Assembly: GCA_023052935.1 (NCBI GenBank)
Contig: CM041292.1
Span: forward strand, 146,134,439 to 146,198,438
Reading direction: 5' to 3'
Source: Piezodorus guildinii
Taxonomy: Eukaryota; Arthropoda; Insecta; Hemiptera; Pentatomidae
Length of the DNA stretch: 64,000 nucleotides
Below are positions 30,134 through 42,590 of this stretch, in pieces (position 1 is the stretch's first letter; each line of letters begins with the position of its first letter). The translations under genes and the position numbers were made by a program. The notes under the pieces are model-generated. The model did not search any database, was not told the DNA's origin, and worked only from the letters and a program-made list of their open reading frames with translations.

Positions 30134-30279
30134 TTGAAAAATGAAAGCTTGAAACGCGAAATAGCCGTTGACGACGCATGCGCATTGTTGCGGAGACTAA
30201 CTGGGATTCTGTTGGGAGGTCAGTGTTTGGCCAGCCGTCAGAGGTGCAGTGTCAGCTTGTCACTCAATCATGGCCAACA
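30134..30279 (+). promoter_or_regulatory. Candidate promoter and first exon with NRF1-like site
   Basis: A sharp GC/CpG-richer island in AT-rich DNA. It contains CGCATGCGCA (about 30175-30184), a good match to the NRF1/Erect wing palindrome. Downstream a leader ends in tcaATGGCCAACATGTAAGT, i.e. an ATG in fair context followed 11 bases later by a consensus donor GTAAGT. Spliced, this would give a start Met-Ala-Asn plus two bases of the next codon. No downstream exon was identified, so the rest of the window may be its intron. Confidence 0.42.
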
Positions 30280-30359
30280 TGTAAGTACGATCTCTAATAT
30301 ATTTACGATGTTTTGTAGAAAAAAAAAATTCATCAATATTCGTCGATAATTACTGTTAT

Positions 30360-31215
30360 GGTTTATATTTATTTATATATTTGACAAAAATGTTCAAACC
30401 ATTTTATTTTCGATCTATGTTTACAAGTTCCCTATTCCATGTCTCTAGTGCAAATTAGTTATTTTAAGCAAGTTTTTAGCATTAACTTTTTTTTTTTTTC
30501 TCTTTAATTTATTTGATTTTCGATTCTCTAAAATATATGACGAGAAAAGATTTTTTTGAATGTTCTGTTTTTGGTTTTCAAATATTTTTTTCTGCAATAA
30601 TTGATCAAGTGTATTATACTTTTCTTGGTTATAGAGTTACAAGTTTAGTAGCACAAGATTATTTTTAGAAAGACTTCAGACATCCGTGCAAGAGGCTTGT
30701 CTTCGTGTTCGTTTGCATGTTGTTTTGTATTTATTTCATAAATTGTTTTTTTCTCTCTATGTTTCCTTGTCACTTTATTTATTTTTATTTTAATTCCTCT
30801 TACAATTAGTATGATAAAATTTATGAATTGTTATTCTCTATTATTTTTAATATTGAATATCGAATCAATTCAATAATGTTTTATTTTATTTTCGAAGATT
30901 AGTATCGTAACAATTAAGTTTAACAATTTGAGTAAATTTTGTGATATTAATATTCTTATTTGAAAGGAGGGCTTGCTGATAGGTATTCTTACCAGCCCCA
31001 TTACTCAGCATTATTATCTGTTTCATACTTTTAACTCAGTGTCAAAAGAATAACTGAAAGCTTCCATTTTTTGTTAAAGCACTATATTTTAAAAAAAATA
31101 TTAGAACTGCTTAATAGGCTTGTAAAGGTTTTTTTTCGGATAAGTTCATATATATTGGAAGAATATAACCGTTATTATTATTATTTTTATTTATTCTTAA
31201 AGATAATATAATAAT
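30360..31215. other. AT-rich, no feature recognised
   Basis: Low-complexity T-rich sequence without supported genes. Confidence 0.35.
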
Positions 31216-31219
31216 ATCA

Positions 31220-32140
31220 TAAAAATCTGGTGAGCCCAACACACGACATTCACTTAACACACACCTAAATTTAAGAATTTTTAAATACATTTAAAGAGGA
31301 AAATAAATTTTTAATATTTAATTAAGTAGAGTTTTAGTAGAAGCATGTGTTTTAATAATTAATCTATTATATTATCATCTACGACAATCAGATTGTTTTA
31401 TCGGATTTTCATCAATCTCCATTAACTTTTACAATGTTTTGCATAAGATAGTATTTTTTCTAAAATCTTTAGCTTTCCAATGGTATATTATACATCTATA
31501 TTACTATTGTATTTTTATGTGCAAAAACATAAAAATTGCATAACAAAATATTTTTGCTCTTTTCACCTTTAGTTGATCATCAAATTCGTTCACCTTCTAT
31601 ATTTAGCTTTTTTTATAGCAATGCTAATCAGATGATATGGTCAATTTTATGAAATATACAAAATTAAAGGTACTTTAAATGAAGAAAATTTAAAATATCG
31701 GCATTGAAGTCCTGTCAGACTATTTCAGTCAGAATGAAAACTACATGATATTCAAGTCCATTAAATTTTAAATCGATATAGCTACTTTTAATCAAAATCG
31801 TTGGACCCGTTTTTGAGAAAATGGTAAAAAGGTGCAGAATGCATAGTGTAAAGTAGGACTTCCAGTCAGCCGATTTTCGTGAAAAAGTTGCTCTCATCTC
31901 GGGCGTATAGTAGTCTTAAATATGAAATTTCAGTTTCGTACATATTTTCATTTTCGTGCTGGACTTACCTCAAACAAATAGACACACATACACAGAACGT
32001 TTTGCGGGACTTGGTCATTTGGACTCGAGGGACCCTAAAACGTGTATTTCTGTTGAAAACTGGAATTCGAAAATTTTCACGATCGCAATACTTTTCCTTA
32101 TTATATATTTCACATACGAGGAAGTGAAAGTAAAAAGTAT
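31220..32140 (-). mobile_element. Family B repeat copy
   Basis: Reverse orientation: begins aaaaatctggtgagcccaac and acacgacattcactt, runs through the tcaaaatcgttggacccgtt block, and ends near the gatcgcaatacttttcctta landmark. Confidence 0.72.
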
Positions 32141-34300
32141 AAAACTTCTTATAAAAATTTCTGTTTCTCAGAAATATTAGCATTTCGGGTAGGATAGGTA
32201 CACTTTATTGACTAAGTGATGCTGTTCAATTTAATTCAGTACCTTTAACACAGTATGTATGCTGTACACAGCAAGTATACTTAATGTCCTCTAAGGAATA
32301 TTTGTAAGATTAGAAATATTAATTTTTAGAAACATACATTGCTAATTTATTTAATTTTTATTATATTATTTATTCTTTTTCTTATGTTTATTTAAAAAAA
32401 TTTTTTTTTGTTAGTTACTCTCGGATATCTCTTAATAAATAAAATATAATACCAAGATACAGTAGTTCTTATTCTTATGATTTACCAAAACATCATATAT
32501 TACGATGAAATCTTGTCCAGTTATTGTTTTATAAAATATTGTAAATTAACCTTGGTATTGATGGTCAAATTCTATAATGAAAAGAATTTGAAAGTATCAA
32601 CCATTAAAGTTAATATACTAGAACCTATAGAGATTAATTTGTCCAATTTCATCTAATTTTTCCCTGATATTTTTGAATGTTTGATAAAATTGGAGGTGTT
32701 ACAGTCCTTGAGGAATGTTATTGGCAACCTTGCCTGGGTTTATCAACATAGATATTTTTTCGGGTGGGACTTCCAAGTTCTGTTCGTCAGCTGAGATGAT
32801 TTTGCCTCCTATTATTTAGTCATTATCATCATCATGAGTCAGAATAATTTACTAAATGATTTTTTTAAATGTACACTTCTCAACATTGTTTAAAACCAAC
32901 AAAGTGGTTTTATGTTTCACTGTCCCAATACAGTGCCTAATTTTATTTATAACGCAAAAACAAAGGAACTAAAAAAAATGAGCTGTTATTTTTAATTCTC
33001 TTTATTTTTTTGGTGTTTTTGAATTCAATCTGTTACAAAGATTTCCAGTGTTAGGATGAATTGATTCTGTGAATGACTCCGTTGTTTGTCCACGGCTAAA
33101 AAGTCTCTTCATAAAATATTATCGGTGGAACAGTTGAATATTTTAAAATAAATATAAAAGAGGCGTTCAAGAGGCACTGCCAAACAATGAAGACTTGTCC
33201 GTTGTGTCATTAACCTTGTACATAAAAGAGGCTTTTATGTGTCTTCGGTCTTTTGTCGCCTACTGCTTTAAGTGCATGCTGCTCGATGGATTTTTAAATT
33301 ATCAGGTTAAAGTGTGAAGTTATATTAGAATAGGAAAAAATAAAAATTGAAAAATAATCTTAAAACATTTTTATAACACCCTAATTCGAACCATTATAAA
33401 TTTTAATTGAAAGACTGGAATAATATGAGTAGGTTATTTTGATTACATATATTTGTACTCAAAGTACTTACATTTAATTGTTTTTTACAAAAGGTTTCCA
33501 ACTTATTTTCAAGTGTGAAATAGGGAACTTGGACTGTGGGCTTTAGTTTACTGATTCAATTAGTAATTTATTTAAACGATGCGTGAAGTTTTAACTGAGA
33601 CTATTTATTATATACTCCATTAAACAGAAAATTGAAATATACACCTATTTATTAAAACATATGCTTGGCAAATTTATGGACCTACTAAAAAGGCTCATAT
33701 AAAAAATAAATTATTTGAATCATCATAGAGAGAATTTTGTTTATTATATCATATAAAAGTGTCTCAAAATATGAAAATACACCTTCGATGTAATTAAGAA
33801 AATGTAAATAAAAATCTTGGGTGTGAGTATTGGTAGCTTATGGTTAACCAGATAATTTTGGGTACCTAGATTTGGACTTAAAGTACTAAAATTTAATTAT
33901 TTTTTTATAAATGGTTAATGTTTTATTTTATAAATTTAATTTAATTTTATTTAATGGTTTATGTTATATTTTAAAAACGGTTTATGTCTCGATAAAAAAT
34001 ACCGACGATTCTCTATATGGGAGACGTGATGTGGTCAAAATATGGCCGACAGCCAATCCATTCAAGAGTCAAGTACTCGTTTTAAATAGGCTGAATTTGT
34101 ATGTTATTTATTCTTTATTCTTAATTGTAATAAAGAATTAATATATAACTTTATTAAAATAATTATCTTGTATACATTGGTCATTGGTGTAGACTTACCA
34201 AATATCTTGCGTGAGCACACATCTCATTTTTCATAAGGGAAGGCTTGAGGTCAAGGCACTTAATCCACTATTCTCAACCCTACCATACTTTAACATGAGG
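32141..34300. other. Non-repetitive AT-rich stretch
   Basis: About 2.1 kb without a recognised gene or mobile element. 33040-33290 is somewhat less AT-rich and lacks matches to the repeats listed here, so it could be regulatory, but nothing proves it. Confidence 0.35.
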
Positions 34301-34310
34301 CCAGCCGTAA

Positions 34311-34313
34311 TAT

Positions 34314-34395
<82 letters not shown>
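34311..34395. repeat. (TA)n microsatellite
   Basis: About 85 bp of almost pure TA dinucleotides with two phase breaks. Confidence 0.95.
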
Positions 34396-34398
<3 letters not shown>

Positions 34399-34690
34399 AT
34401 AAATTGTAAATACTCGCCTGTGGATAAATTACTGCTAATAAGCTTATTAGGTATTAAGCGTTGATTATTTAACATTTATGTTTTTACACAAAGAAATTGA
34501 CAAGGTTTACTAATCTTACTCTTATGAAATTGTTTTCTTTTAAGCAGACAATGATTTACTGACTCAATTACGCCTGTAACGTAGAGAAATATCTGTTGTA
34601 AAACGCTTTACATTTTATGACTAAAAAAACCTTTTGAGATTAATATGAACAAGTTCTTATTAGAATGGCATGGTTGGCAAACAAATTTAG

Positions 34691-35337
34691 TGTTTGTTTA
34701 TTCATTTAACGTCACTTTATGCTACTATGGCTAAACAGACGATACTACGGTGGGATTCCTAAATTGAGACGCTGATTTCCAAAAGGTACTATATCCATTC
34801 TAGGAAATTTTACAGGAAGCGCCAAATCTCTCGTTACTATATTATTAAACTAGCTAATTTGGGTCTTTTTGTCTTAAAATTTAGAATTATTTTTTTTACT
34901 ATAATAATAACATCATATTAAAGATATGAAATTAATTTTTTTTGGATGATTTGGAACGAAAATAAATGCGTAATAGTTCTTTTAGAAAATGGCCGCATTT
35001 CTAAACCGCGTTTTTTAAGGACATGAGAATTCATGAGATAACATCAAATAGAATATTTAGATAAAACTAAATGATGAGAATACAAATATGTAAAAAAATC
35101 AATATAGTAAAAAATGTCCTTTAGTACCTTTTGGAAATCAACGTCTCAATTGTGCCTATCCAGGTTTAATTAAAATAGGGGTTTTTAACGAGTACCTGAC
35201 TGACTCGAGACTACATTTTTACGCCCCTCTGAAGGACGGCATAACTAAGGATAGTTTGTTCCCATTTACCAGGTTTGAACCCTCGAATTTAGACAAAGAA
35301 GGCTGCTATGCTGGCCACTACACCACAGGTGACCCTA
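34691..35337 (-). mobile_element. SINE-1 copy interrupted by an AATT-MITE
   Basis: The SINE-1 tail is at 34691-34765 and the remainder at 35148-35337, reverse orientation, ending accacaggtgaccc. The MITE 34766-35147 splits it at the cctaaatt-gtgcc site. Confidence 0.88.
34766..35147 (+). mobile_element. AATT-MITE copy 3
   Basis: 382 bp, flanked by AATT (34762-34765 and 35148-35151), with terminal repeats gagacgctgatttccaaaag / cttttggaaatcaacgtctc. Inserted in a SINE-1. Confidence 0.9.
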
Positions 35338-35937
35338 TTTAAACTAAACTTTAATATAAACGAAAACACTTTTAAAAAACGAAATGAGAGTTTAAAGTAA
35401 TATTTCTACTCCATAACGTTATGAAAAAATGATAATAATTATTATATAAATACAGAGATATATAGTAAAAGCTTACTTAGGATTATCACATGTTAATTTT
35501 AATTACTTTCCTCATTCTGACCTTATTAATGACACGTGAAGACGTGTTATCGCAATTTGTTCTCTGTTAATCCCTGTGTCATCAGGATGCCATAAAATTA
35601 TCAAAACTAGCAGGTTTTATAAAGCTTAATTATAATAATAAGAGTTAATTAAATTTATTACATTCTTTTATGAAAAAATAAAATCTAGTTTCAAATTTCC
35701 TTAATAGTTTTATTGCAATATCAGTTTGAAAAAAAGTTTGATATCATTTATTGTTAATGGTCTGATTTTGATGATCTTATGAAGGTAAGTTAATTCTTAA
35801 AATTCTCTATTAAAGGTTGGTACACTTTCTAAGTAATGCGCCAATATAGTATTGTTTCTTGATCCTCTTTTTTTTTCGGTGATGTTCTATAATATTATAT
35901 TTTAAGGCCATTTAAGGTTGTTTTTTTTGTTTTGTTT
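35338..35937. other. AT-rich, no feature recognised
   Basis: No supported gene or repeat. Confidence 0.35.
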
Positions 35938-36590
35938 TTTACATTTTATTGATATTCACAACTGTACTTTTAATAAATACAATAAGTAAATGGGCTAATT
36001 ACAATTATGGGTTTGAAAATGTCTTATTTAGCAGGTCTCGTGGCCATCGTCTTTTCAATTGCCTCGGAGGATTGTCTGGAATAGATGGGAATGATAAGTT
36101 GCGGACAAGAGGATTCGTGTGGGTCGGGAGTTTAGAATTAAAAGAGGCATATCTATTTTGGGATAGTTCTGCGACAAATGGAATATTGGAATATTGGATT
36201 TGGATTATAAGGATTGAATGCGAGAGGAATTTGATGGTTTAGTAGAGCCCCAAAGCTCGATTCCATATGTCCAGAAGGGTCTGATGATGGTAACATAAAT
36301 GAGCTTTTTGTAATAAATTGGAAGTTTTTAACGTTTGTCGAGTAAGTGTTATAGTAATATGTATCTACGGACAGTTTCTTGTCGTTTAAGTTTCGTATGA
36401 GGATTCCATGTAAGACGTATGTCAAGATGGAGTTCTAGGTATCGGATTTATTTAGCAGGTATGAGTGAGGTATTATTAAAGGATGCAGTGGGGCAGGAAG
36501 TCATCGGTTTGCGACAAAGGGTGAAGGTAATTTGGTGGGATTTTTGGGATTTATTTTAATCCTCCAGTTCTAACACCACTCCTCATAAGA
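35938..36590 (-). pseudogene. Jockey-like retrotransposon 3' end
   Basis: On the - strand: the C-terminal part of a Jockey-type RT (a degraded FITKSSFMLPSSDPSGHMES stretch and a block corresponding to IELWGS-KPSN), then the 3' untranslated region, ending near 35940 in a T-rich stretch (A-rich on the element's own strand). The 3' region matches the copies at 39945, 40460, 41790 and 56680. Frames are broken. Confidence 0.68.
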
Positions 36591-36786
36591 AGATTAAAAA
36601 AAAAAAATGTTTTATCAATAGCTCTAGAAAAAATAGCTGCAAAACTGAAGTTCAATGACCATATCCATAACTCGTATTTTGAAGGCTACTGAAGTCATTC
36701 ATTCATTAAATATTAAATAATCTAGTAATTGTAGTTATGTATGTCTCCCTCCTTCTTCTCTGAATGAGAATTATGCAGCAAGAATT

Positions 36787-37169
36787 GAGACGTTGATTTC
36801 CAAAAGGTACTATATCCATTCTAGGAAATTTTACAGGAAGCGCGAAAATCTCTCATTACTATATTATTAAACTAGCTAATTAGGGTCTTAATGCCTTAAA
36901 ATTTAGAAATATTTTTTTACTATAATAATAACATCATATTAAAGTTTTGAAATGAATTTTTTTAGAATGATTTAGAACGAAAATAAATGCGTAATTAGTA
37001 CTTTTAGAAAATGGCCGCTTTTCTAAATCGCGTTTTTTAAGGATTTGAGAATTCATTAGATAACATTAAATAGATCATTTAGATAAAACTAAATGATGAG
37101 AATACAAATATGACAAAAAATCAGTTTCGTAAAAAATGTCCTTTAGTACCTTTTGGAAATCAACGTCTC
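36787..37169 (+). mobile_element. AATT-MITE copy 4
   Basis: 383 bp, flanked by AATT (36783-36786 and 37170-37173). The terminal repeats are perfect over the first 28 bp. Closest in sequence to copy 3. Confidence 0.9.
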
Positions 37170-37173
37170 AATT

Positions 37174-37710
37174 GGCAAACGTGAACTCTATCTTATTATT
37201 ATCCTGATGAAATTTTTGTAGTATGTAAATTTGCCTCTAGATTTATGGCAGGTCTACCTACGCCTATGAACGCAGCCCTTTGATTATAAATATATCATTC
37301 GTATAATTCTTTTTTTTTTAGGAATGGCCTTTTAATCTATGATTGAACATTTGTTAGGTAATATGAACTAATTATGTTTATATGCGCCAGTCTGCGTGCT
37401 CAATGTTGTCCTAGTTTCTCTATATAGCTATAGCTCTGACAAAATTTCGTAATGCATATTATTTTCTATTCGGTATTTGTTGATACAGATATTTGTCCTG
37501 ACCATTGCGTGGTTATTTTATTTAAATTTGATTTAGAAGTTTCCGCCGTCTTAAAGTTCACCGTAAACTGAATTTATTGTATTTTGTAATCATTGATGAA
37601 TACTTTCACAATGTCATATACAAATTTATAAAAATGTGTAATGTTAATACTGCATTAAAATAGGTTAAGTAATTCTGTTAGAATATCATATTGAAAAATA
37701 TTTTTACTAT
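37174..37710. other. AT-rich, no feature recognised
   Basis: No supported gene or repeat. Confidence 0.35.
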
Positions 37711-37714
37711 GAAT

Positions 37715-38340
37715 TACCTATTATATATGAAATATAAAGTAAAGGAAAGTATTGCGATCGTGAAAATTCGAGTTTTAAATACACGTCAACACACATCTTA
37801 GGGTTTCCCGAAATGACAACTGTCGAAAAAAAATCTGTGTGTGTATGTATATAGTAAGTCTCGCTCGAAAACAAGTCATACGAAATTGAAATATGATATT
37901 TGAGATCCGTATATCTTTGGGGTGTTACAGCAACTTTTTTAACCAAATCCTCGTATCAGAAATACCTCTTTTGTATGGATAATAATATTGTACAATTGTA
38001 GAAGGATTGTGACGAAAATGGCATGACCATATGTAATTTAATCCAAAATAAATGTTTCCATCCAAGCATTGAAGTCGTTTTTCAAGCTTAACGTTACTCA
38101 AAAGTTATTTTAAGTAGTGAGACAAGTGAAAATCATGTTTAATGAGAACTACTTTTTACTTCCACTTACTATATATAGTAAGGGGAAGAAACACATGTTT
38201 CTATAGAAATTCAATTTGATTAATTCCTTAATAATTTAACGCATTTTTATCTCTAACTGTATTTGAAAATTCTTTCATTGATTTTTAAAATGGAGGTAAG
38301 TGAAAGTCGTGTGTTGCCCGCACCAGATTTTTTCTGTAGT
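37715..38340 (+). mobile_element. Family B repeat, rearranged copy
   Basis: The left-end landmarks (gcgatcgtgaaaattcgag) are at 37715-37950 and the right end (ggtaagtgaaagtcgtgtg, then cccgcaccagatttttt) is at 38155-38340. The middle is largely replaced or deleted. A second start-like block (cttactatatatagtaagg) lies at about 38165. Confidence 0.65.
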
Positions 38341-38873
38341 AATTGTATGAACCGTGTCATTGCAGGTGTTGTAATAGTCTTGTACAGTGCATATGCATGT
38401 CTTTTTATTTATTATTATTATATTTTCTTTATTAACTTGAAATTAGCATATAATGTTAGTCAGTATATAAATAATTAGTCAGTATAACAAATAATTGGCT
38501 GATTCATTATCGAGTTGCAGTCTGGTTCTTATCTGCTTGGAAAAAACAATTTTATGTTATGGTCAAGTTTTTCGATTTTTAAATATTTTTTATTATTATA
38601 TTCCTTCTTTTTATTAAAGTTCTAGTAATCCTTAATCAATGAATAATATAAAACAACAAAAAAATTGTTAAAATTCAACGTTCAACTACTAAAAACGATA
38701 CTATTTTGAAGGTAATATTATTTGTCTGTAAATATTATTGGCTACCAATATTAGCTTTCATTTTGAATAATAACACATTACTGGAACTTTATTATATTTT
38801 ATTTTTGTAATGTAACCTTTACATGAACTAGTAAACGATAACTTTGATTAACTCATAAGGGTCTGATTTCGCC

Positions 38874-39038
38874 ATGGACAAGCGCTGTGTTGGTGGCCTA
38901 GGCGAGCTATTCCGACAGATAACACCTCCGGTAATTTACTGCCTCTACACTTTTGCGATCTGTTTCTACCATATGCCTTTATTTTTCATCTATATCAATC
39001 TTATAATATTTATAATTTTAGCTTAAATCAATTCAAAG
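38874..39038 (+). CDS. Small open frame with ideal start context (unproven)
   Basis: Starts in gccATGG. It encodes MDKRCVGGLGELFRQITPP and then a hydrophobic stretch rich in I, F, Y and L, and stops after about 54 codons. The first 20 codons are much less AT-rich than the surroundings, and a possible donor (CCG/gtaatt) ends that part. It could be a small membrane peptide, an exon, or chance. No family recognised. Confidence 0.2.
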
Positions 39039-39039
39039 G

Positions 39040-39944
39040 AAAAAAAAATGTAAATTAGTTCCTATTTAATTCAATTGGCCTTTCCTTTTTTAACATGTTT
39101 TATCATTCACCTACCTTTTGATGAAATCATTTTTGTATTGAGAACAGTTGGTTCTATCTGGGATAAAACTTGTTAGGTTTTGCAATATAATTAAATAGCA
39201 TCGTTGGCAGTAAAATGTTAAAACTAAAAAGGAGCTTTGTGACGTAATGAGACTTAAATTGAATAGTCTATAGTAGAACTGTTTCATGAAGTACGAAGTC
39301 ACTTCAAACTAGATATTCATTTAAGAATTCAACCAGTGCTTGAAAAAACAACGATTAAATAATTGTTTATAGATTTATTTTGTTTTGCGTCTGTTATTGA
39401 AGTCTGGATTTTATGATTACCATTGGCATTCAAACTTGAGTGATTGCATGTTCGTCTCCGCTAAAAATAAAAAATGCAATTAAAATATTTAAATAAGGAA
39501 ACGAAAAAATACCCATAAAGATTGGTAATTTTATTTATTTTATTTTATTTTTTGCTTCTTTCCGCCTTCCATGCATTTATTTAATTATTAATGTGCTCTA
39601 ACAACGATACATATATATGTATTTAAATCTCTTTCATAGTTTAAATGTATGTAGTAGATATTCTTTTAATTTAATCACGTAATGAACTTTATATTTATGT
39701 ATATTATAGATATTTTTGCACTAGATAACATCTTAGAAGCCTGATGTTTCTATAGTTAGTATTTCATTCTTTATCCAGTTGACCAATTACATGTCAAAGT
39801 ATACACCGTTCGTTCTCATAGTGTGTTGTGATCTTATATTTTTTTTAGGAACAAGCGTTCTGAACTGATCACTTCAACAGCTGATTTTATTGATTTTGTG
39901 TATAATTATATTTTGCTATTAATGATTGATATTAAATTAATTTA
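39040..39944. other. AT-rich, no feature recognised
   Basis: No supported gene or repeat. Confidence 0.35.
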
Positions 39945-40458
39945 AAAAAAATATTTATTGATATTTACAACTGTATTATATATTGTACATCAAGTAAATG
40001 TAATGGACATAGTAAACTGATATGAAATACATGTAGAGACGCTACCCATTGGCAGCACTAAAAATATTCTAAACTAGAAGGTCTCGGGGTCATCTTCTTT
40101 TCAGACGCCTCGGACAGTTATCAGGAATCTAAGAGGATGGTGGGATAGAAACTAGTGGGTTCGAGTGGGAATAGAGTTTTTCATGGAACGATTGATACCT
40201 GTTGGGGCTAATTTAGTAATATATGGAACATTTTAGTAATATATGGAACAAGGTTGGAGCGTTTGTCCAGTAAGTATTGAAGTAGTCGAAAACGTCGGGC
40301 AGTTTCTTGTCGTTTCAGTCTTGTATGGGGAATCCAAGTTAGACGTTTCTAAAGATGGAGGAGTCCTAGATATCGAATCTGTTTAACTGGGCCTAGTGGA
40401 GTGTCATTAAAGGATACTGTGGGGCAGGAAGTCATTGGTTTACGACGAAAGGAAACGA
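39945..40458 (-). pseudogene. Jockey-like retrotransposon 3' end, left of a head-to-head pair
   Basis: On the - strand: RT C-terminal FRRKPMTSCPTVSFNDTPLG and QIRYLG, then a degraded RLKRQETARRFRLLQ-like stretch, then the 3' untranslated region (agaaggtctcggggtcatct) ending around 39950. 5'-truncated at 40458. Confidence 0.74.
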
Positions 40459-40660
40459 ATATATGGAATTGAATTATGGGGATCCGCCAAGCCATCAAAT
40501 TCCTCTCGCCTCCAATCCTTGCAATCCAAAATCCTCCGAAAGATCCTGAAAGTTTCTTTTCATGCCCATATATCAAGGTTCACATTTACTTGATGTCTTT
40601 TTTTTTTTTTTTGTTAAAACAGTTGTAAATATCACTGTAATAAACAAAAATTGTTTAAAA
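40459..40660 (+). pseudogene. Jockey-like retrotransposon 3' end, right of a head-to-head pair
   Basis: On the + strand: IELWGSAKPSNSSRLQSLQ and then SKILRKILKVS, followed shortly by the 3' end (acttgatgtc, T-run, gttgtaaatatcactgtaat). Most of the 3' region is deleted. It abuts the opposite-strand copy directly. Confidence 0.74.
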
Positions 40661-41785
40661 TAATCTCGTTTAGATAAAAAATTGTTACACATGCAAATAT
40701 TTAAAAAAATGTCACTTAAGAGAATTTCTGAGTTTAGTTATATAATGTTCTTGAAAGTAAAAAGAGTTATCTGTCTATACAAAACTTCAGTTGAAGAAAC
40801 ACTACTTAAGTAAAAAATAGAAAAATTACAACTTACTTTCGCCTTCAATTTTTTCTTCTTTTATATAAACACCAGGGTTGTTAGTATCTGTAAAATAAAA
40901 CAATAAATTTGACTAATTATATTCTGATTTTTCATTGATTCGCAGTAGCTAAAAATTAACAATTTATTTTATGGTATAGATATGGGTGGTCTAATTTTAC
41001 CAAGATTGGTATAAAAGCTTCCTTCGCCCTGAAAATATATTGTGGTTTGCGGGTCCCTTCCCCCACCGACCGACCGGCAATGAACATAGAAAAAAAAAAA
41101 TGAATCCGTCTGGAAGGGCTGGAGTGCAGGCTAATGGTGTAGGAGCCATAGTCACGACCTTGTAATATTCTTGTGATGTAGTCTGATGAGTACTCTCCTG
41201 CAACGCATCGTTATCTCTTTATCATGTAATTTTTTAAATTAGTGAGGTAGCCAGAAATCTCAGTAATAAAGATTCCATCTTCAAAAAACCAATCCCGTAT
41301 GTTTTCCGCTATTACTAAATTTCCTTATATACTGCGGTTCGTTATCGGTGGTTGCAGGTTTGATTTGTGTATTCAGCTATGTTTAAAGCCCTTTACCACG
41401 AGCATATGTTTTGACGGATATTGAAGGCCGACGAGCTCATCCCGAGCCGCTACAGCGGTGTATTGTTGCGAAACTTATTTTGAAAAGTAGTACTTGAGCG
41501 GCAGGACATTGCGAGGCCTAAATACCCGCGGACTGCCATTATATCAATATGCAATCGGGTCATGGCAGCTCGCTATTGCCAATACTCTTTAATCGCTCTC
41601 TCTGCCATTTTTACTTCAAAATAACAACTTAATCATGAATTTAATTTATAATTATTTTTCATAGAAAATTTGCCGTATCGTTTAGAACTGTTATCAAATA
41701 CTGTGGATGATAACTACACCTTTCGTTCATGTGTAATTGGCTATCGAGTTAACAAAACAAAAAACAATTATTTTTTTTTAATTCT
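40661..41785. other. Non-repetitive stretch, unexplained GC-richer island
   Basis: No gene recognised. 41370-41600 is clearly less AT-rich and contains no repeat seen elsewhere in the window; it could be regulatory or an unrecognised exon. Confidence 0.35.
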
Positions 41786-41789
41786 TTGA

Positions 41790-42519
41790 AGTATGATGCC
41801 AGAATTGGAGGAATTAATTCTAACAAATCCTACCAAATAACCTTTACCCTTCGACGTAAACCAATGACTTCCTGCCCTACAGTATCCTTTCATGACACTC
41901 CACTAGCCCTTGTTGAACAGATTCGATACCTAGGACACCACCTGGACAAACGTCTAACATGGAATTTCCACAAAGACTAAAACGGAGAGAAACTGCCCGA
42001 AGTTTTCGACTACTTCAACATTTACAAGATAAACGCCTCAAATCTTCCACTCATTTACAAAATATTTATTTATATGACCATCATAAGGCCGATATGGACT
42101 TACGGAGTAAAGCTATGGAGCTCTCCTAAAGCATTGAATTCTTCTCGTAACCAATCCTTACAATTCAAAATCCTTCGTAAAATCCTTAACGCTCTTTACT
42201 TTGTCACGAATAAGCTCCATAATGACCATAATGTTACATACGCTACTGAATTAGCCCAAACCAGGTAGCAATCATTCCATGAAAAACTCCATTTCACTCT
42301 AATCCACTAATTTCTATTCTATCACCCTCTTCGTTTCCTGATAATCCTCCGAAGCGTCTGAAAAGAAGATGGCCCCGAGACCTTCTAGTTTAGAATATTT
42401 TTAGAGTGCTGCTTGTGGGTAGCCTCTCTACATGTAATTTCATGTCAGTTTACTATGTCCATCACATTTACTTGATGTTGATGAATACAGCTGTAAATAT
42501 CAATAAACATGTTTAAAAA

Positions 42520-42525
<6 letters not shown>
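41790..42525 (+). pseudogene. Jockey-like retrotransposon 3' half
   Basis: RT C-terminal region in at least two frames: TLRRKPMTSCPTVSFHDTPL, IRYLGHHLDKRLTW, then after a frameshift TIIRPIWTYGVKLWSSPKAL and a SLQFKILRKIL block. Then a 3' untranslated region with the gaccttctagtttagaat block and an A-run at about 42515. Frames are broken, so it is dead. Confidence 0.82.
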
Positions 42526-42528
<3 letters not shown>

Positions 42529-42582
<54 letters not shown>

Positions 42583-42590
42583 TATGTATA
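42529..42590. repeat. (TA)n microsatellite
   Basis: About 60 bp of TA dinucleotides directly after the A-tail of the Jockey copy; it probably grew from that tail. Confidence 0.9.

Noticed and set aside
34211..34475. Open frames rich in Ile-Tyr on both strands
   Set aside because: They are translations of a TA dinucleotide array.
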